Assembly (NCBI GenBank): GCA_043808235.1
Contig: JAZDFC010000083.1
Span: forward strand, 12,952-76,951
Source of the DNA: JAZDFC01 sp043808235
Lineage (GTDB): Bacteria > Bacteroidota > Ignavibacteria > Ignavibacteriales > Melioribacteraceae
Direction: 5' to 3'
Length of the DNA: 64,000 bases
Both the position numbers and the translations under genes were made by a program. The notes beneath the pieces are model-generated. The model was not told where the DNA came from, did not search any database, and saw only the letters and a list, made by a program, of their open reading frames with translations. Within the stretch, counting starts at the first letter, position 1; every line of letters starts with the position of its first letter. Below are positions 18,293 through 27,949 of the stretch, in pieces.

Positions 18293-20749
18293 ATGAAAAA
18301 ATACTTGCTACTCATTCTTTTAATTGCTGTATGCGCAATGCCTGTCCTTTCGGCTGAAAATGACAATCCTTCATTCGCTAACGGAATTATAAAGGCAACG
18401 ATTTATGACGGTAAAAATAATGTTCCGATGGAATACGCAAATGCTACGGTTTATATTATGAAAGATTCATCTTATGTAACCGGAAGCGCTTCGGGTAAGG
18501 ATGGGGAACTTTTAATTCCGAATATTCCTGAGGGAGATTATTACGTAAAAGTTTCCTTTATTGGTTACGAGGATACAATAATACCAAATATAAATGTAAG
18601 TGCCGGTAAACCGGAAGTAACGCTCGGTGTAGTAAAAATATTCCCTTCCGAAATAAAAATGGATCAAGTAAATGTAACCGGCGAGAAATTAACGGAAGAG
18701 TATCATATCGACAAGAGAGTAATAAATGTTAGCAGGGACAATAATGCCGCCGGGGGAACGGCATTGGATGTTCTTCAAAATCAACCATCTATTCAAGTTG
18801 ATCAGGATGGTAATGTGTTGCTGAGGGGAAGTTCTAATTTTACCGTGCTTGTGAATGGAAGACCCGGTGTGCTTCAAAATTCAGATGCACTGCGACAAAT
18901 TCCTGCAAACATTATCGATAACATTGAGCTGATAACAAATCCTTCTGCAAAGTATGATGCTGAAGGCGCCGCCGGTATAATTAATATTATCACGAAGACT
19001 TCCGAGCTGGATAATATGTCGGGAATATTAAACGGAGGCGTTGGTTCAAAGACAAAGTATAATAGCGATGCAACGTTTAATTACAAATCTGGAAATTGGG
19101 GATTAACAGCCAACGGTGATTATAGAGTTTTTAATATGACAAACGCACAACAGTTTGATAGATATACAACTACGATGACCGATAATTTATTTCAACGAGC
19201 CGATATAAATCAAAATTTTCGAAGAGAGTCCTACAGCGGTAAAATTGGGTTGGACTATACAATCAGTCCCGAAACCGGAATCTCAATTTCGAGTACGTAC
19301 GGTAAATTCGGATTTGACGGTAATTTCGTATTGGATGGAACTAATCAAACGAACTCTGATGAAGAGTTGACAAATTATACCTCAAATCGTCAAGTTACAG
19401 ACGTAACAGCTAAATATTTTCAATCGGTTCTTTTTCTTAATCATCAATTCCAGCCAAAAGTTGACGAATTGACTTTTGAAGCTGTGTACACAAATGTCGA
19501 TCAGCCGTATTATCAAATTGCCAGAGAGTACATAACTGATGCGGTTCATCAGAGTTTATCACTTGATCCGAAAACTGTTGAATTCGATAACCAAACCGAC
19601 CGTAACGATGGAAGATTCAAGTTGAATTATTCATTAAATATCAACGATAAATCAAAACTCGAAACCGGCCTTCAGGTAAATCTTGCATATAGAAAATTTG
19701 ATTATAGAATTAATAATTTTGATTGGGAATCCAACCAATGGTTTGCGGATGATGTTTACACAAATAACTTTGATTTCAAAAACAATGTGTATTCGGTGTT
19801 TGCAACTTATTCAAATACACTCGACTTGCTGGAGTTGGATTATCAATTAGGTTTACGTGCTGAGAACACCGACAGGCTTCTGCATCAGATAACAATGAAT
19901 ACAGATTATACTTATAACAAAGTTCATCTTTTCCCTTCAGTGAATATGTTAAAAAGGCTTAGTGATACACAGCAGTTGCAATTTAGTTACAGCCGAAGAA
20001 TAAATCGGCCATTCGAAGGTGCTTTAAACCCATTCCCAAATTACTCTGATTCTTATGCTTTGGTAATAGGTAATCCTAATCTTAAACCTGAATTAATAAA
20101 CTCCTTTGAACTGAACTATCAGAATACTATTGAGACTATTTTCTTCTCGATCCAGACCTACTATCGAAACACGGAAAATACTTTTCAGCAAACTGCCCTT
20201 ATTGGAGATGATGGGAGAATAATACTCTCTTTCGGCAATATAGCAAAAACAAACACATTTGGTTCAGAGATATCAACAAGTATTCCTCTTGCTCAATGGT
20301 TTAAATTGGATCCGTCTGTAAATTTGTATCAAACTAATCTTAAAGGTGATTTAGGAACCGAATCCTATGAAAGAAATAGTTTTGCCTGGTTTTCGAGTTT
20401 GCGAACAACTTTATATTTTTCTGCGGCTACCAGATTCCAACTGAATTTGTTCTACACAGGAAAACAAGCTACACTGCAAGGTGATATTGATCCAATTGTT
20501 AACTTCTCTGCTTCAATTCGGCAGGAACTTTTTGATCGACAATTAATAGTCACAGCGACTGCGAATAATTTATTTAATACAGGCAAAATTAAATTATACA
20601 GCAACGCCGGCAGCAGTACCGACATGTATGTAGATGTTCGGCCTGAAGCGCCTGTTTTCAATCTGACGTTTAGTTTTAATTTTAATAACTTCAGAAACAC
20701 ATCGAAAGTAAATGACCGCGTTGATATAAATGTAAACAGCGGAATATAA
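18293..20749 (+). CDS. TonB-dependent-receptor-like outer-membrane barrel (OMP_b-brl_3 type)
   Basis: The 818-residue protein has a signal peptide, a carboxypeptidase-regulatory-like beta-sandwich (about 30-115), a plug domain (about 125-235, with GTALDVLQNQPSIQVDQDGN and VLVNGRPG) and a C-terminal barrel of alternating amphipathic strands. Plug plus barrel match the TonB-dependent receptor/OMP_b-brl_3 group that imports or exchanges large ligands. There is no SusD partner, no TonB or ExbBD gene and no FecI/FecR pair beside it, so the ligand is open. A strong hairpin terminator follows 12 bases after the stop codon, so it ends its transcript. Confidence 0.87.
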   Translation: MKKYLLLILLIAVCAMPVLSAENDNPSFANGIIKATIYDGKNNVPMEYANATVYIMKDSSYVTGSASGKDGELLIPNIPEGDYYVKVSFIGYEDTIIPNINVSAGKPEVTLGVVKIFPSEIKMDQVNVTGEKLTEEYHIDKRVINVSRDNNAAGGTALDVLQNQPSIQVDQDGNVLLRGSSNFTVLVNGRPGVLQNSDALRQIPANIIDNIELITNPSAKYDAEGAAGIINIITKTSELDNMSGILNGGVGSKTKYNSDATFNYKSGNWGLTANGDYRVFNMTNAQQFDRYTTTMTDNLFQRADINQNFRRESYSGKIGLDYTISPETGISISSTYGKFGFDGNFVLDGTNQTNSDEELTNYTSNRQVTDVTAKYFQSVLFLNHQFQPKVDELTFEAVYTNVDQPYYQIAREYITDAVHQSLSLDPKTVEFDNQTDRNDGRFKLNYSLNINDKSKLETGLQVNLAYRKFDYRINNFDWESNQWFADDVYTNNFDFKNNVYSVFATYSNTLDLLELDYQLGLRAENTDRLLHQITMNTDYTYNKVHLFPSVNMLKRLSDTQQLQFSYSRRINRPFEGALNPFPNYSDSYALVIGNPNLKPELINSFELNYQNTIETIFFSIQTYYRNTENTFQQTALIGDDGRIILSFGNIAKTNTFGSEISTSIPLAQWFKLDPSVNLYQTNLKGDLGTESYERNSFAWFSSLRTTLYFSAATRFQLNLFYTGKQATLQGDIDPIVNFSASIRQELFDRQLIVTATANNLFNTGKIKLYSNAGSSTDMYVDVRPEAPVFNLTFSFNFNNFRNTSKVNDRVDINVNSGI

Positions 20750-20760
20750 TTTATAAAAAT

Positions 20761-20788
20761 TAAGGGCGTGAGCTAAACTCCGCCCTTA
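20761..20788 (+). terminator. Intrinsic terminator after the outer-membrane receptor gene
   Basis: TAAGGGCG (20761-20768) pairs perfectly with CGCCCTTA (20781-20788) across a 12-base loop. It lies just after the receptor stop codon and is followed by TACTTTAG. Confidence 0.7.
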
Positions 20789-20859
20789 TACTTTAGAAAT
20801 ATTGCAAAAATTCAACGAATCAATCACATTATCAAACCATAGTTCAAGGAATCCAACAG

Positions 20860-21207
20860 ATGAACAAGTTCGAAGAAATTAATCTAAAGAGAAAAGAATC
20901 AAACGCGAGATTTGCAAAACTAAATTCGAAGGTTTATAAACTATTTCTCGAAATGGGTGAGGCTACATTTTGCGATGGGGCTTTATCAAAGAAGAATAAG
21001 GAATTGATTGCAGTTGCCATAGGAGCTGTTACAAATTGCGAATCATGTATGCAATGGCATATTGAAGAAGCTCATAAAGCAGGCGCTACTATTCACGAGG
21101 TACTGGAAGCTATTGAAGTAGCGATCGATATGGGGATTGGTCCGGTTACTGTTAATGCGCGCTTCGCGCTTGATGTAATGGAAAATACATATGGAAAAAT
21201 CGAGTGA
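20860..21207 (+). CDS. Carboxymuconolactone decarboxylase/AhpD-like protein
   Basis: The 115-residue protein matches the small AhpD-like members of the carboxymuconolactone decarboxylase family. The redox motif is NCESCMQWHIEEAHKAG (CxxC with a His three residues later), within the core helices KNKELIAVAIGA and VLEAIEVAIDMG. Such proteins are cytoplasmic thiol peroxidase or disulfide-redox proteins. With no signal peptide it is one of few cytoplasmic proteins in this block. No peroxiredoxin (AhpC) gene lies beside it. Confidence 0.88.
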   Translation: MNKFEEINLKRKESNARFAKLNSKVYKLFLEMGEATFCDGALSKKNKELIAVAIGAVTNCESCMQWHIEEAHKAGATIHEVLEAIEVAIDMGIGPVTVNARFALDVMENTYGKIE

Positions 21208-21366
21208 TTGATTGAATAGAAAATCAATATCAGTTTACATTCCTAATAGGGCTTAAGAGGAATTAAAAAAATACTAATTCAAAGATGCTCAATAACTTTC
21301 CTTCATTATTTTCAACATTTACAACCACTCATTTATTTTTAAAAAAACAATTATGCTGGAGATAAA

Positions 21367-22842
21367 ATGCGCTCAATAAGACATCAAAAATTGTATTTCG
21401 TTTTTACACATCTCGTATTAATCTGGTTGTTTCCGTTAATATTGTATTCCCATGAAAAACTTCCCGATACCCCGGCAGGTAAAAGGGGGCAACAGATTAT
21501 GGATTTATTAAACTCTAACACTCCACTTGAACCAAAAGAATTTGTGAGACAGAATTGTTCTGAAAACTTTAAAAATAATATTCCGGAAAATCAATGGGGC
21601 GGATTATTCAATCAATTAATGAATATGTCGTCAAACTTTGAGCTTACCAAAATAAATAAGTCGGATGAGTATGAGATTGAATTTGTTATTCAGCTTACTT
21701 CCAATAAAATGTTTCTCACGGTTGCTGTAAATGTTGAGGAGGTTCTACCCAATTTTATATCTTCAATGATGTTTACCCCGGGCGGAGGTGCACCGGGTGA
21801 TACCCCGGCTCCGCAACAGAATCAAAATCAGCCTGTTATCGGAATCGATGCTGAAAAAATTCAAAAATTAAAAGACTATCTTAAAGAAATGGCGAGCATG
21901 GATAAATTTTCGGGTTCGGTATTAGTAGCAAAAGACAATAAGATTCTTCTTCATGAAACCGCCGGTTACGCAAATAAAAGATTTCAAGTTTTTAACAAAC
22001 CCGATACTAAATTTAATCTGGCTTCAATTGGAAAAAGCTTTACATCGGTTGCAATCCTTCAATTGATTGAATCAGGTAAGATGAGTATCGATGATCCTAT
22101 CGGGAAATATCTCACCATTTTCCCCAAAGATATAAGCGAAAAAGTAACTATCCGTCATCTTCTCAACATGAGCAGCGGTTGGGGAGATTATTGGGATAAC
22201 GAATACTATCTCGCTCATCGGAATCAGTTAAGAACAGTGTCGGATTATCAGGAGTTCATTAAAGAAATGCCTTTGGGTTTTGAACCGGGCACAAGTACGG
22301 TACATTCAAATACAGGATTTGAAGTTGCCGGGGCTATCATTGAAAAAGTAAGTGGAATGGATTATTTCGATTACATCCGGCAAAAAATATTTATACCTGC
22401 GGGTATGACAAACACCGATGCATTCCACCGGGACAGCCCGGTTGAGAACCTGGCTGTGGGTTATACAAATATGAATCCTAATGATACAGAAGGTACAGGG
22501 TATCAATGGGAAAACACATATATGCTTTCTCCGCGCGGTACGCCTGCCGGAGGGTGTTATTCAACCGTTGAGGATATGTTAAAATATGATACCGCATTGA
22601 GAGAAGGGAAATTAGTGGGTAAGGATTATTTTAATTTTGCGAGCAACGGATACCGCGGAAAAATTGGCGATCCATTTGTACAGCAAAGAGTAGGATGCGC
22701 TGCCGGAGGAACGGTGGGAGCTTCAACATTACTTGCACGGGATATGAATAACGGATTTACCATAATTGTATTTACGAATTATGATCACCCGATAGGTGTA
22801 GACATCGGGAATGAAATAATAAAAATGCTTGGACTGGAATAA
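21367..22842 (+). CDS. Exported class-C-beta-lactamase-fold serine hydrolase with N-terminal accessory domain
   Basis: After a signal peptide, residues about 40-130 form a small domain seen in front of many serine hydrolases of this group (LNSNTPLEPKEFVRQNCSEN). A Pro/Gln-rich linker leads to the hydrolase domain (about 165-490). The active-site SxxK is in NLASIGKSFTSVAI. The Tyr-x-Asn motif reads H-S-N (TVHSNTGFEVAG), so the usual Tyr is His. The third motif region reads GGTVGAS. The fold covers esterases, D-amino peptidases and penicillin-binding proteins; real antibiotic-degrading activity is not implied. It is monocistronic by spacing. Confidence 0.83.
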   Translation: MRSIRHQKLYFVFTHLVLIWLFPLILYSHEKLPDTPAGKRGQQIMDLLNSNTPLEPKEFVRQNCSENFKNNIPENQWGGLFNQLMNMSSNFELTKINKSDEYEIEFVIQLTSNKMFLTVAVNVEEVLPNFISSMMFTPGGGAPGDTPAPQQNQNQPVIGIDAEKIQKLKDYLKEMASMDKFSGSVLVAKDNKILLHETAGYANKRFQVFNKPDTKFNLASIGKSFTSVAILQLIESGKMSIDDPIGKYLTIFPKDISEKVTIRHLLNMSSGWGDYWDNEYYLAHRNQLRTVSDYQEFIKEMPLGFEPGTSTVHSNTGFEVAGAIIEKVSGMDYFDYIRQKIFIPAGMTNTDAFHRDSPVENLAVGYTNMNPNDTEGTGYQWENTYMLSPRGTPAGGCYSTVEDMLKYDTALREGKLVGKDYFNFASNGYRGKIGDPFVQQRVGCAAGGTVGASTLLARDMNNGFTIIVFTNYDHPIGVDIGNEIIKMLGLE

Positions 22843-22934
22843 ATTTTTACATCTCAAATTTATTGGGCTCTTGCATAATTTAATTAGGTAAAAAAATCGA
22901 TTCATGAACCGGTTAATTTAACATAGGAGAAAAA

Positions 22935-23969
22935 ATGAAGCTGCATTTCCAAATTCTCATTCTAAGTACTTTCTTCGTTATAAGTCATACAACAGCGCAG
23001 AATGTTGTTGAAGTTTCCAAAATGAATTTAGGTTCGCATTACATTGAGGTAATGGAAAAGTTGGAAAAATTAAGAACATCGCCTGAATCTGCTCTGAATT
23101 TATTAAATGAATCGCTTCAAAAAATTTCAAATCCATATGAGCGCTTTAATTTAATCTTTTGGGAAATACCGGCATTATATTGCGAACTTGGGAAATTTGA
23201 AGAAGGATTTAAAGTTCTAAAGAATGGACAGAAGGAGGGATTGTTTTACCCGATATTCTTAGAGCCAAATAAATTCCCCTCGTATATTGCCAACTTCGAA
23301 AGCTTTAGTGACTTTAAATCATTCCTGGTGGAAAATGAAAGATTAAAAACTGCTGCACAAGATACCACAGATTTTGAATACGTTGTTCAACTTCCCCGGA
23401 ATTATACAAAGGAAAAAAAGTATCCATTGTTAATGATTCTTCATGGCGGATTCGGAAGCCATACTCAATTAATGCATGACTGGTATTCGCCGAAACTCGA
23501 TTCCGGATTTATTACGGTTTACACTCAAGGCGATAGGTGTTTGGGGAATTTCCTGCTCGGTTATTCGCGAGATAAAACCGAAATGTTTGTAACAGCGTGG
23601 AAACATATTTTGGAAAAATATTCTGTTGATACAACACATGTAATATTAGGCTCTCAATCAGCGGGTGCGCATCATTCTCTTAAGTTGATGTTTGATGAAA
23701 TGTTACCTGTCAAAGGAATGATACTCGCAATCCCCGCTGTTCCGGAATTAGATATGGAAAAAGTAAAGAAAGCAGCCGGGCGCCGAATCAGAGCTGCAAT
23801 TCTTGCCGGAGAAAATGATCCGAGAATAATTAAAACAAAAGAAATGTCGGTTGAATTCGACAAACTCGGATTGAAAAACCGTTTGATTATTTTCCCGGGA
23901 AAAGGTCATGAATTCCCGGATGAATTTTCAAAGCAGATTGATCTTTCCTTGGATTTTATTTTGGAGTGA
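22935..23969 (+). CDS. Secreted alpha/beta hydrolase (esterase/phospholipase-carboxylesterase type)
   Basis: The 344-residue protein has a signal peptide and a helical N-terminal region of about 120 residues (SPESALNLLNESLQKISNPY). An alpha/beta-hydrolase domain follows: YPLLMILHGGFGSH forms the oxyanion strand, VILGSQSAGAHHSL is the nucleophile elbow with Ser in GSQSAG, and PGKGHEFPDEF supplies His. All three catalytic elements look intact, unlike those in the two Asp-containing relatives in this window. It resembles PHB-depolymerase-like and feruloyl-esterase-like enzymes. The substrate is unknown. Confidence 0.8.
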   Translation: MKLHFQILILSTFFVISHTTAQNVVEVSKMNLGSHYIEVMEKLEKLRTSPESALNLLNESLQKISNPYERFNLIFWEIPALYCELGKFEEGFKVLKNGQKEGLFYPIFLEPNKFPSYIANFESFSDFKSFLVENERLKTAAQDTTDFEYVVQLPRNYTKEKKYPLLMILHGGFGSHTQLMHDWYSPKLDSGFITVYTQGDRCLGNFLLGYSRDKTEMFVTAWKHILEKYSVDTTHVILGSQSAGAHHSLKLMFDEMLPVKGMILAIPAVPELDMEKVKKAAGRRIRAAILAGENDPRIIKTKEMSVEFDKLGLKNRLIIFPGKGHEFPDEFSKQIDLSLDFILE

Positions 23970-24067
23970 GTGATAAAAAATAATTCAAATAAAAGTTCGG
24001 ATATTTATTGGGTTTAATAAATATTGAATCCCTACGATTACCGGGTTAAAAATACTGGAATAATCTA

Positions 24068-25099
24068 ATGAAAAAAATAACATTTACTTTTTCTTTATTG
24101 TTAATGATAGGAACAAATCTTTTTTCACAACAAACTGATTTTACAAAACTCACCGGCAAGTATTTTGGTCAAAAATTGCCCGGAGTAACTCCTGAAATAT
24201 TTGCGCCGGGAATAATTTCGACCGGTTTGGAGGAAGCAATTTGTACTTTTATGCCCGATGGAAACGAAATCGTTTTCAATATTCTTTATTCCAAACCACA
24301 TCATAGAGGAGTTTATTCGGCATTAGTAAGAAGTTATATTCAAAACGGGATTTGGTCTTATCCCGGGGTCATGAAATTATCAGGAGACAAGTATGCTTAC
24401 CTTTACCCTTTTATTAGTTATGATGGGAAAGAACTGTTTTTCCAATCCGATTTACCAACTAATAGACCTGAATTGAAAGATAAATACAATATCTGGAGAT
24501 GCAAAAGAATCGAAGGCGCATGGAGCGAGCCGGAACCTTTGCCGCTTCCGATAAACGGTAGAGGAGATGTTTCGGGTCCATCATTGTCTTTAAACGGTGA
24601 ATTTTATTTTACTTTAATGAGTGGGAATTCTGAAGTTGATGGAATATATAAATCGTCTTACGATGGTGAAGTATTTTCAGAACCGGAAAGGCTGCCTGAA
24701 ACAGTAAATGTTAAACAGGGAAGTTTTGATGGAGTGATTTCGCCTGACGGGAGTTACTATATTGTGAATGTGTACGGGAAAGAAGATGGTTACGGTGAAA
24801 CTGATTTATATGTTTCATTCAAAGAGGGAAATGAAAATTGGACGCCGCTAAAAAATCTTGGTCCAAAGATTAATACAAATATTAACGAGGGATCGGCAAG
24901 AATTACGGCTGATGGACAGTATATTTTCTTTTCGGGAATTTTAGGAAACCAGAATTTTTATAGTGATAATCCAACCTACGAGGATATTTTAAATAGTCGT
25001 ACTAAACCACTTTACGGCAACTATGATATTTATTGGGTCTCTGCAAAAATTATTGAAGAATATAGACAAAAGAAGTTAAATTCAAATAACTCAAAGTAG
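24068..25099 (+). CDS. Secreted PD40 six-bladed propeller of the PYFGQ family
   Basis: A signal peptide is followed by the short conserved head LTGKYFGQKLPG with PEIFAPGIIS. PD40-type blades come next (FMPDGNEIVFN, SYDGKELFFQS, SLNGEFYFT, SPDGSYYIV, TADGQYIFFSG), and the protein ends with DIYWVSAKIIEEYR. The same head and tail occur in eight other intact proteins in this window. The blade pattern is the one often called the WD40-like PD40 repeat of TolB and OmpA-fusion proteins. No enzymatic motif is visible, so a binding or sensing role is the best guess. Only 9 bases separate it from the next gene. Confidence 0.85.
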   Translation: MKKITFTFSLLLMIGTNLFSQQTDFTKLTGKYFGQKLPGVTPEIFAPGIISTGLEEAICTFMPDGNEIVFNILYSKPHHRGVYSALVRSYIQNGIWSYPGVMKLSGDKYAYLYPFISYDGKELFFQSDLPTNRPELKDKYNIWRCKRIEGAWSEPEPLPLPINGRGDVSGPSLSLNGEFYFTLMSGNSEVDGIYKSSYDGEVFSEPERLPETVNVKQGSFDGVISPDGSYYIVNVYGKEDGYGETDLYVSFKEGNENWTPLKNLGPKINTNINEGSARITADGQYIFFSGILGNQNFYSDNPTYEDILNSRTKPLYGNYDIYWVSAKIIEEYRQKKLNSNNSK

Positions 25100-25108
25100 A
25101 GATGAATT

Positions 25109-25909
25109 ATGAAAAACTATTTTACTATAATTACAATATTGCTCTTTGCATGCATCACTGTTTTATCACAACCGCAAAATGTAAAAGATCTTACGTGCGA
25201 TGAATCATTGAAACTGATTCAAGAAAATAAAAACAATCCTGACTTTGTAATTCTGGATGTCCGTACGAAAGAGATGTACATGGAAGTACATATTGCAAAT
25301 GCGGTTCAGTGTGATGTTCTTTCAAAAGAATTTAATGACTGGTCAAATAAGGCAGATAAATATAAGACATATCTGGTTTATTGTAATGTTGGTCAACGAA
25401 GCGGCGCGGCTGTAGAGAAAATGAAGAAGTTGAATTTTAAAAGCATCTACCATCTTTACGAAGGGATACGGGTTTGGAAAGAGAAAGGTTTTCCTACAGT
25501 TAAAGGAATTTCAGATCTCGAGCAAGTAAAAAAAGCAATCAATAATGTATTTGGCTGGGCGGTAAATAAGGATTTTGATTTATTCTTTAAGACGATTTCC
25601 GCCGATTCCAATTTTGTAAGTGTTACTCCTTATGCCCGTGTGAAGTTTGGAATTGATGCTGTAAAAAAAGATACTTCGTTTTGGGGTAGTTTGGATTTTA
25701 AAGCTATCCGGCATGAGATTCGGGATTTAAGAATTAACTTTTCGAAGGAAGGAAGCGTTGCATGGTTTTATTGTGTGCTTGACGATATCAACACATGGAA
25801 AGGCGAACCTGCCAATTGGGAAAAGGTTCGATGGACCGGTGTAATCGAAAAACGTGAAGGGAAATGGAGAGTAGTTCAGCAGCATTTTTCATGGCCGAAG
25901 GATAGTTAG
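25109..25909 (+). CDS. Exported rhodanese fused to a SnoaL-like domain
   Basis: The signal peptide (to about residue 21) is followed by a rhodanese domain (25-130) with DVRTKEM and the active-site loop YCNVGQRSG (Cys92), which could transfer sulfur from thiosulfate or bind persulfide. Residues 138-266 form a SnoaL/NTF2-like domain (VFGWAVNKDFDLFFKTI, GSVAWFYCVLDDINTWKGEP, ending KWRVVQQHFSWP). That domain also forms the C-terminal half of the protein at 27950-28864. The SnoaL-like half is a cone-shaped ligand pocket in known structures; it may bind rather than catalyse here. Confidence 0.83.
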   Translation: MKNYFTIITILLFACITVLSQPQNVKDLTCDESLKLIQENKNNPDFVILDVRTKEMYMEVHIANAVQCDVLSKEFNDWSNKADKYKTYLVYCNVGQRSGAAVEKMKKLNFKSIYHLYEGIRVWKEKGFPTVKGISDLEQVKKAINNVFGWAVNKDFDLFFKTISADSNFVSVTPYARVKFGIDAVKKDTSFWGSLDFKAIRHEIRDLRINFSKEGSVAWFYCVLDDINTWKGEPANWEKVRWTGVIEKREGKWRVVQQHFSWPKDS

Positions 25910-26004
25910 TTCAACAAAAATATTTTCAAAAAATATTTTTATTGTACAACGACAAATAGACTCTTCAAGCGTCTATTAATTCAGAAAATATCGATTCTAC
26001 TAAA

Positions 26005-26916
26005 TTGGCAATTAACAAGAAATATCAGTTAATATTCTTTTCCGTCATTGTACTAATTTTATCGATTGCCATTGTAATCATCTTCCACAATATCAAAACA
26101 AACGATAGCGATATCATCAAAAATATAGAAGTCGAAAAAGTCACAACAAGAATCATGCTTGTAAAATATGGCTACGACGCTGTTTATTCCATAGAAACAA
26201 AAGAAGGTTTAGTTGTTATTGATGCTGGAATCTCAAACTCACTCACTTCATATTATAGGAAAATTATCGAAAGAGAATTAAAGAGAGATGACTTTATATA
26301 TCTAATCAACACTCACTCGCATTGGGATCATACCGGAGGGAATCAAGTATTTGCTGATGCAGTAATCATCGCACACGAAAATTGTACGAGTGAAATGACA
26401 GAATATTGGAAGGATAAAGAAAAAATAAAAAACGGGGTAAAGAAAATCATTACTGATTATGAAAAGCAGCTAAAAAATATTGATACTGAATTGCAGGATA
26501 GCCTTGAAATTTATCTTCAGAAAATTCGCTATCGACATGTTTATGATGATTTGCTGAATGACCGGATTGTTACGGTGCCAAATAAAACATTCAATGATAC
26601 AATGAACATATCACTTGGAGATATGACGTTAAATTTAATTTATTTTGGCAAAGCTCATTCCGGGAGTGATATTATGATTTATATTCCCGAAGAAAAAGTA
26701 TTAATGGTTGGCGATTTGTTTTCTAAATATGGAAGACCCTCAATTGAAAAAATAAATATAAATGATATTGAAAGATGGATGATTGCTAAACGCTGGCTCG
26801 ATGAACGATTGGAAAATATTGATATCGTTATCAACGGGCACGGCGAAATAATGGAGCGAAATGATCTGGAATCATTCAATGAATTTATTGAAAAAAAATG
26901 GAAGGCACGGAAATGA
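26005..26916 (+). CDS. Membrane-anchored metallo-beta-lactamase-fold hydrolase
   Basis: An uncleaved-looking N-terminal anchor (about residues 8-28) precedes a periplasmic metallo-beta-lactamase fold. The zinc motif NTHSHWDHTGGN is intact (H104, H106, D108, H109), followed by VLMVGDLFS and VINGHGE. An inserted helical segment (about 135-185) is not typical of the smallest family members. The start is TTG at 26005: there is no in-frame ATG between the upstream stop codon and the anchor, and no clear ribosome-binding site. The stop codon overlaps the next start by 4 bases. The substrate is unknown. Confidence 0.8.
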   Translation: MAINKKYQLIFFSVIVLILSIAIVIIFHNIKTNDSDIIKNIEVEKVTTRIMLVKYGYDAVYSIETKEGLVVIDAGISNSLTSYYRKIIERELKRDDFIYLINTHSHWDHTGGNQVFADAVIIAHENCTSEMTEYWKDKEKIKNGVKKIITDYEKQLKNIDTELQDSLEIYLQKIRYRHVYDDLLNDRIVTVPNKTFNDTMNISLGDMTLNLIYFGKAHSGSDIMIYIPEEKVLMVGDLFSKYGRPSIEKININDIERWMIAKRWLDERLENIDIVINGHGEIMERNDLESFNEFIEKKWKARK

Positions 26917-27851
26917 AAATAAATCTACTTACCTTATCGATTGTCATTTGTCTCCTTATGCCGGTTATATCGAATTCGCAGCAAATACCGGATAACAATT
27001 TTGTTTACACAATAACTTCGCCGGCGTATTCTCAAGGGAACGGACCATTAATTTATATCGATGGAGCGCATAATAATTTTCACACAATAGAAGGAGGCTT
27101 TTCCCCGGTTGCCAGGCTATTAAAATCGGATGGATATCAGGTTAAAGGACTTGATGAGCCGATTACGGAGAAAGATATTTTGAATGGTTGCAAAATCCTT
27201 GTAATAGCAAATCCTCTGCACGCCTCGAATACCGAGGACTGGGTATTACCAACACCTTCCGCTTTTACTGCCGAAGAAATTAGTATTATCAAATCATGGG
27301 TTGAGGAAGGAGGAAGTTTGTTCCTGATAGCCGATCACATGCCATTTGCCGGTGCGGCTTTTGATCTTGGCAAAGCATTCGGTTTCGAGTTTTTGAACGG
27401 ATTCGCATACACCAGGGAGAGAGAGTGGCCGCCATCTATTTTTTCTTTGAAAGACAGTACTCTTATGGAATCGCCAATAACAACCGGGGTGGAAGAGTGT
27501 GAACAGATAAATGAAATTTCTACATTCACGGGATCGGCATTTAAGGCGCCGACTGCTGCAATCCCGGTACTTCGTTTTCTCGATGAAAATTATTCGTTGC
27601 AGCCGGATACTGCCTGGGCGTTCACCGATAGCACACCAAGGAAAAAATTGGGCGGTTACAATCAGGGCGCGTTGTTAAAATTCGGGAAAGGCAGAGTCGC
27701 GGTATTTGGCGAAGCGGCAATGTTTACCGCGCAAATTGCAAACGGAGATTTTAAAGTAGGACTAAATTCAGAACATGCTCCTCACAATGCTCAATTTGAA
27801 TTAAATCTAATTCACTGGCTGGATGGAAGAATTGAAAAAATACTAAACTGA
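26913..27851 (+). CDS. Exported DUF4350/GATase-like domain protein
   Basis: A signal peptide is followed by a flavodoxin-like fold resembling DUF4350 and the class I amidotransferase-like domains of GldG-type proteins: GPLIYIDGAHNNFHTIEGGF, ILVIANPLHA, then WVEEGGSLFLIADHMPFAGA and GKGRVAVFGEAAMFTA. These domains usually bind small ligands or sugars and lack the catalytic Cys, as here. The ATG at 26913 overlaps the previous stop codon (ATGA) and is preferred over an in-frame ATG at 26898. Coupling to the metallo-hydrolase upstream suggests joint function. Confidence 0.75.
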   Translation: MKINLLTLSIVICLLMPVISNSQQIPDNNFVYTITSPAYSQGNGPLIYIDGAHNNFHTIEGGFSPVARLLKSDGYQVKGLDEPITEKDILNGCKILVIANPLHASNTEDWVLPTPSAFTAEEISIIKSWVEEGGSLFLIADHMPFAGAAFDLGKAFGFEFLNGFAYTREREWPPSIFSLKDSTLMESPITTGVEECEQINEISTFTGSAFKAPTAAIPVLRFLDENYSLQPDTAWAFTDSTPRKKLGGYNQGALLKFGKGRVAVFGEAAMFTAQIANGDFKVGLNSEHAPHNAQFELNLIHWLDGRIEKILN

Positions 27852-27949
27852 GTTAAGCATAATCATTCTTTGCGGGTTGTGCCTACAATGGGAATTATTA
27901 ATAATCAATAACATCAATCATTCGAAGAATAGTTAAAAAGGATACAAAC

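Noticed and set aside
25911..25941. AT-only hairpin after the rhodanese fusion gene
   Set aside because: The stem is made only of A and T, which is expected by chance at this base composition.
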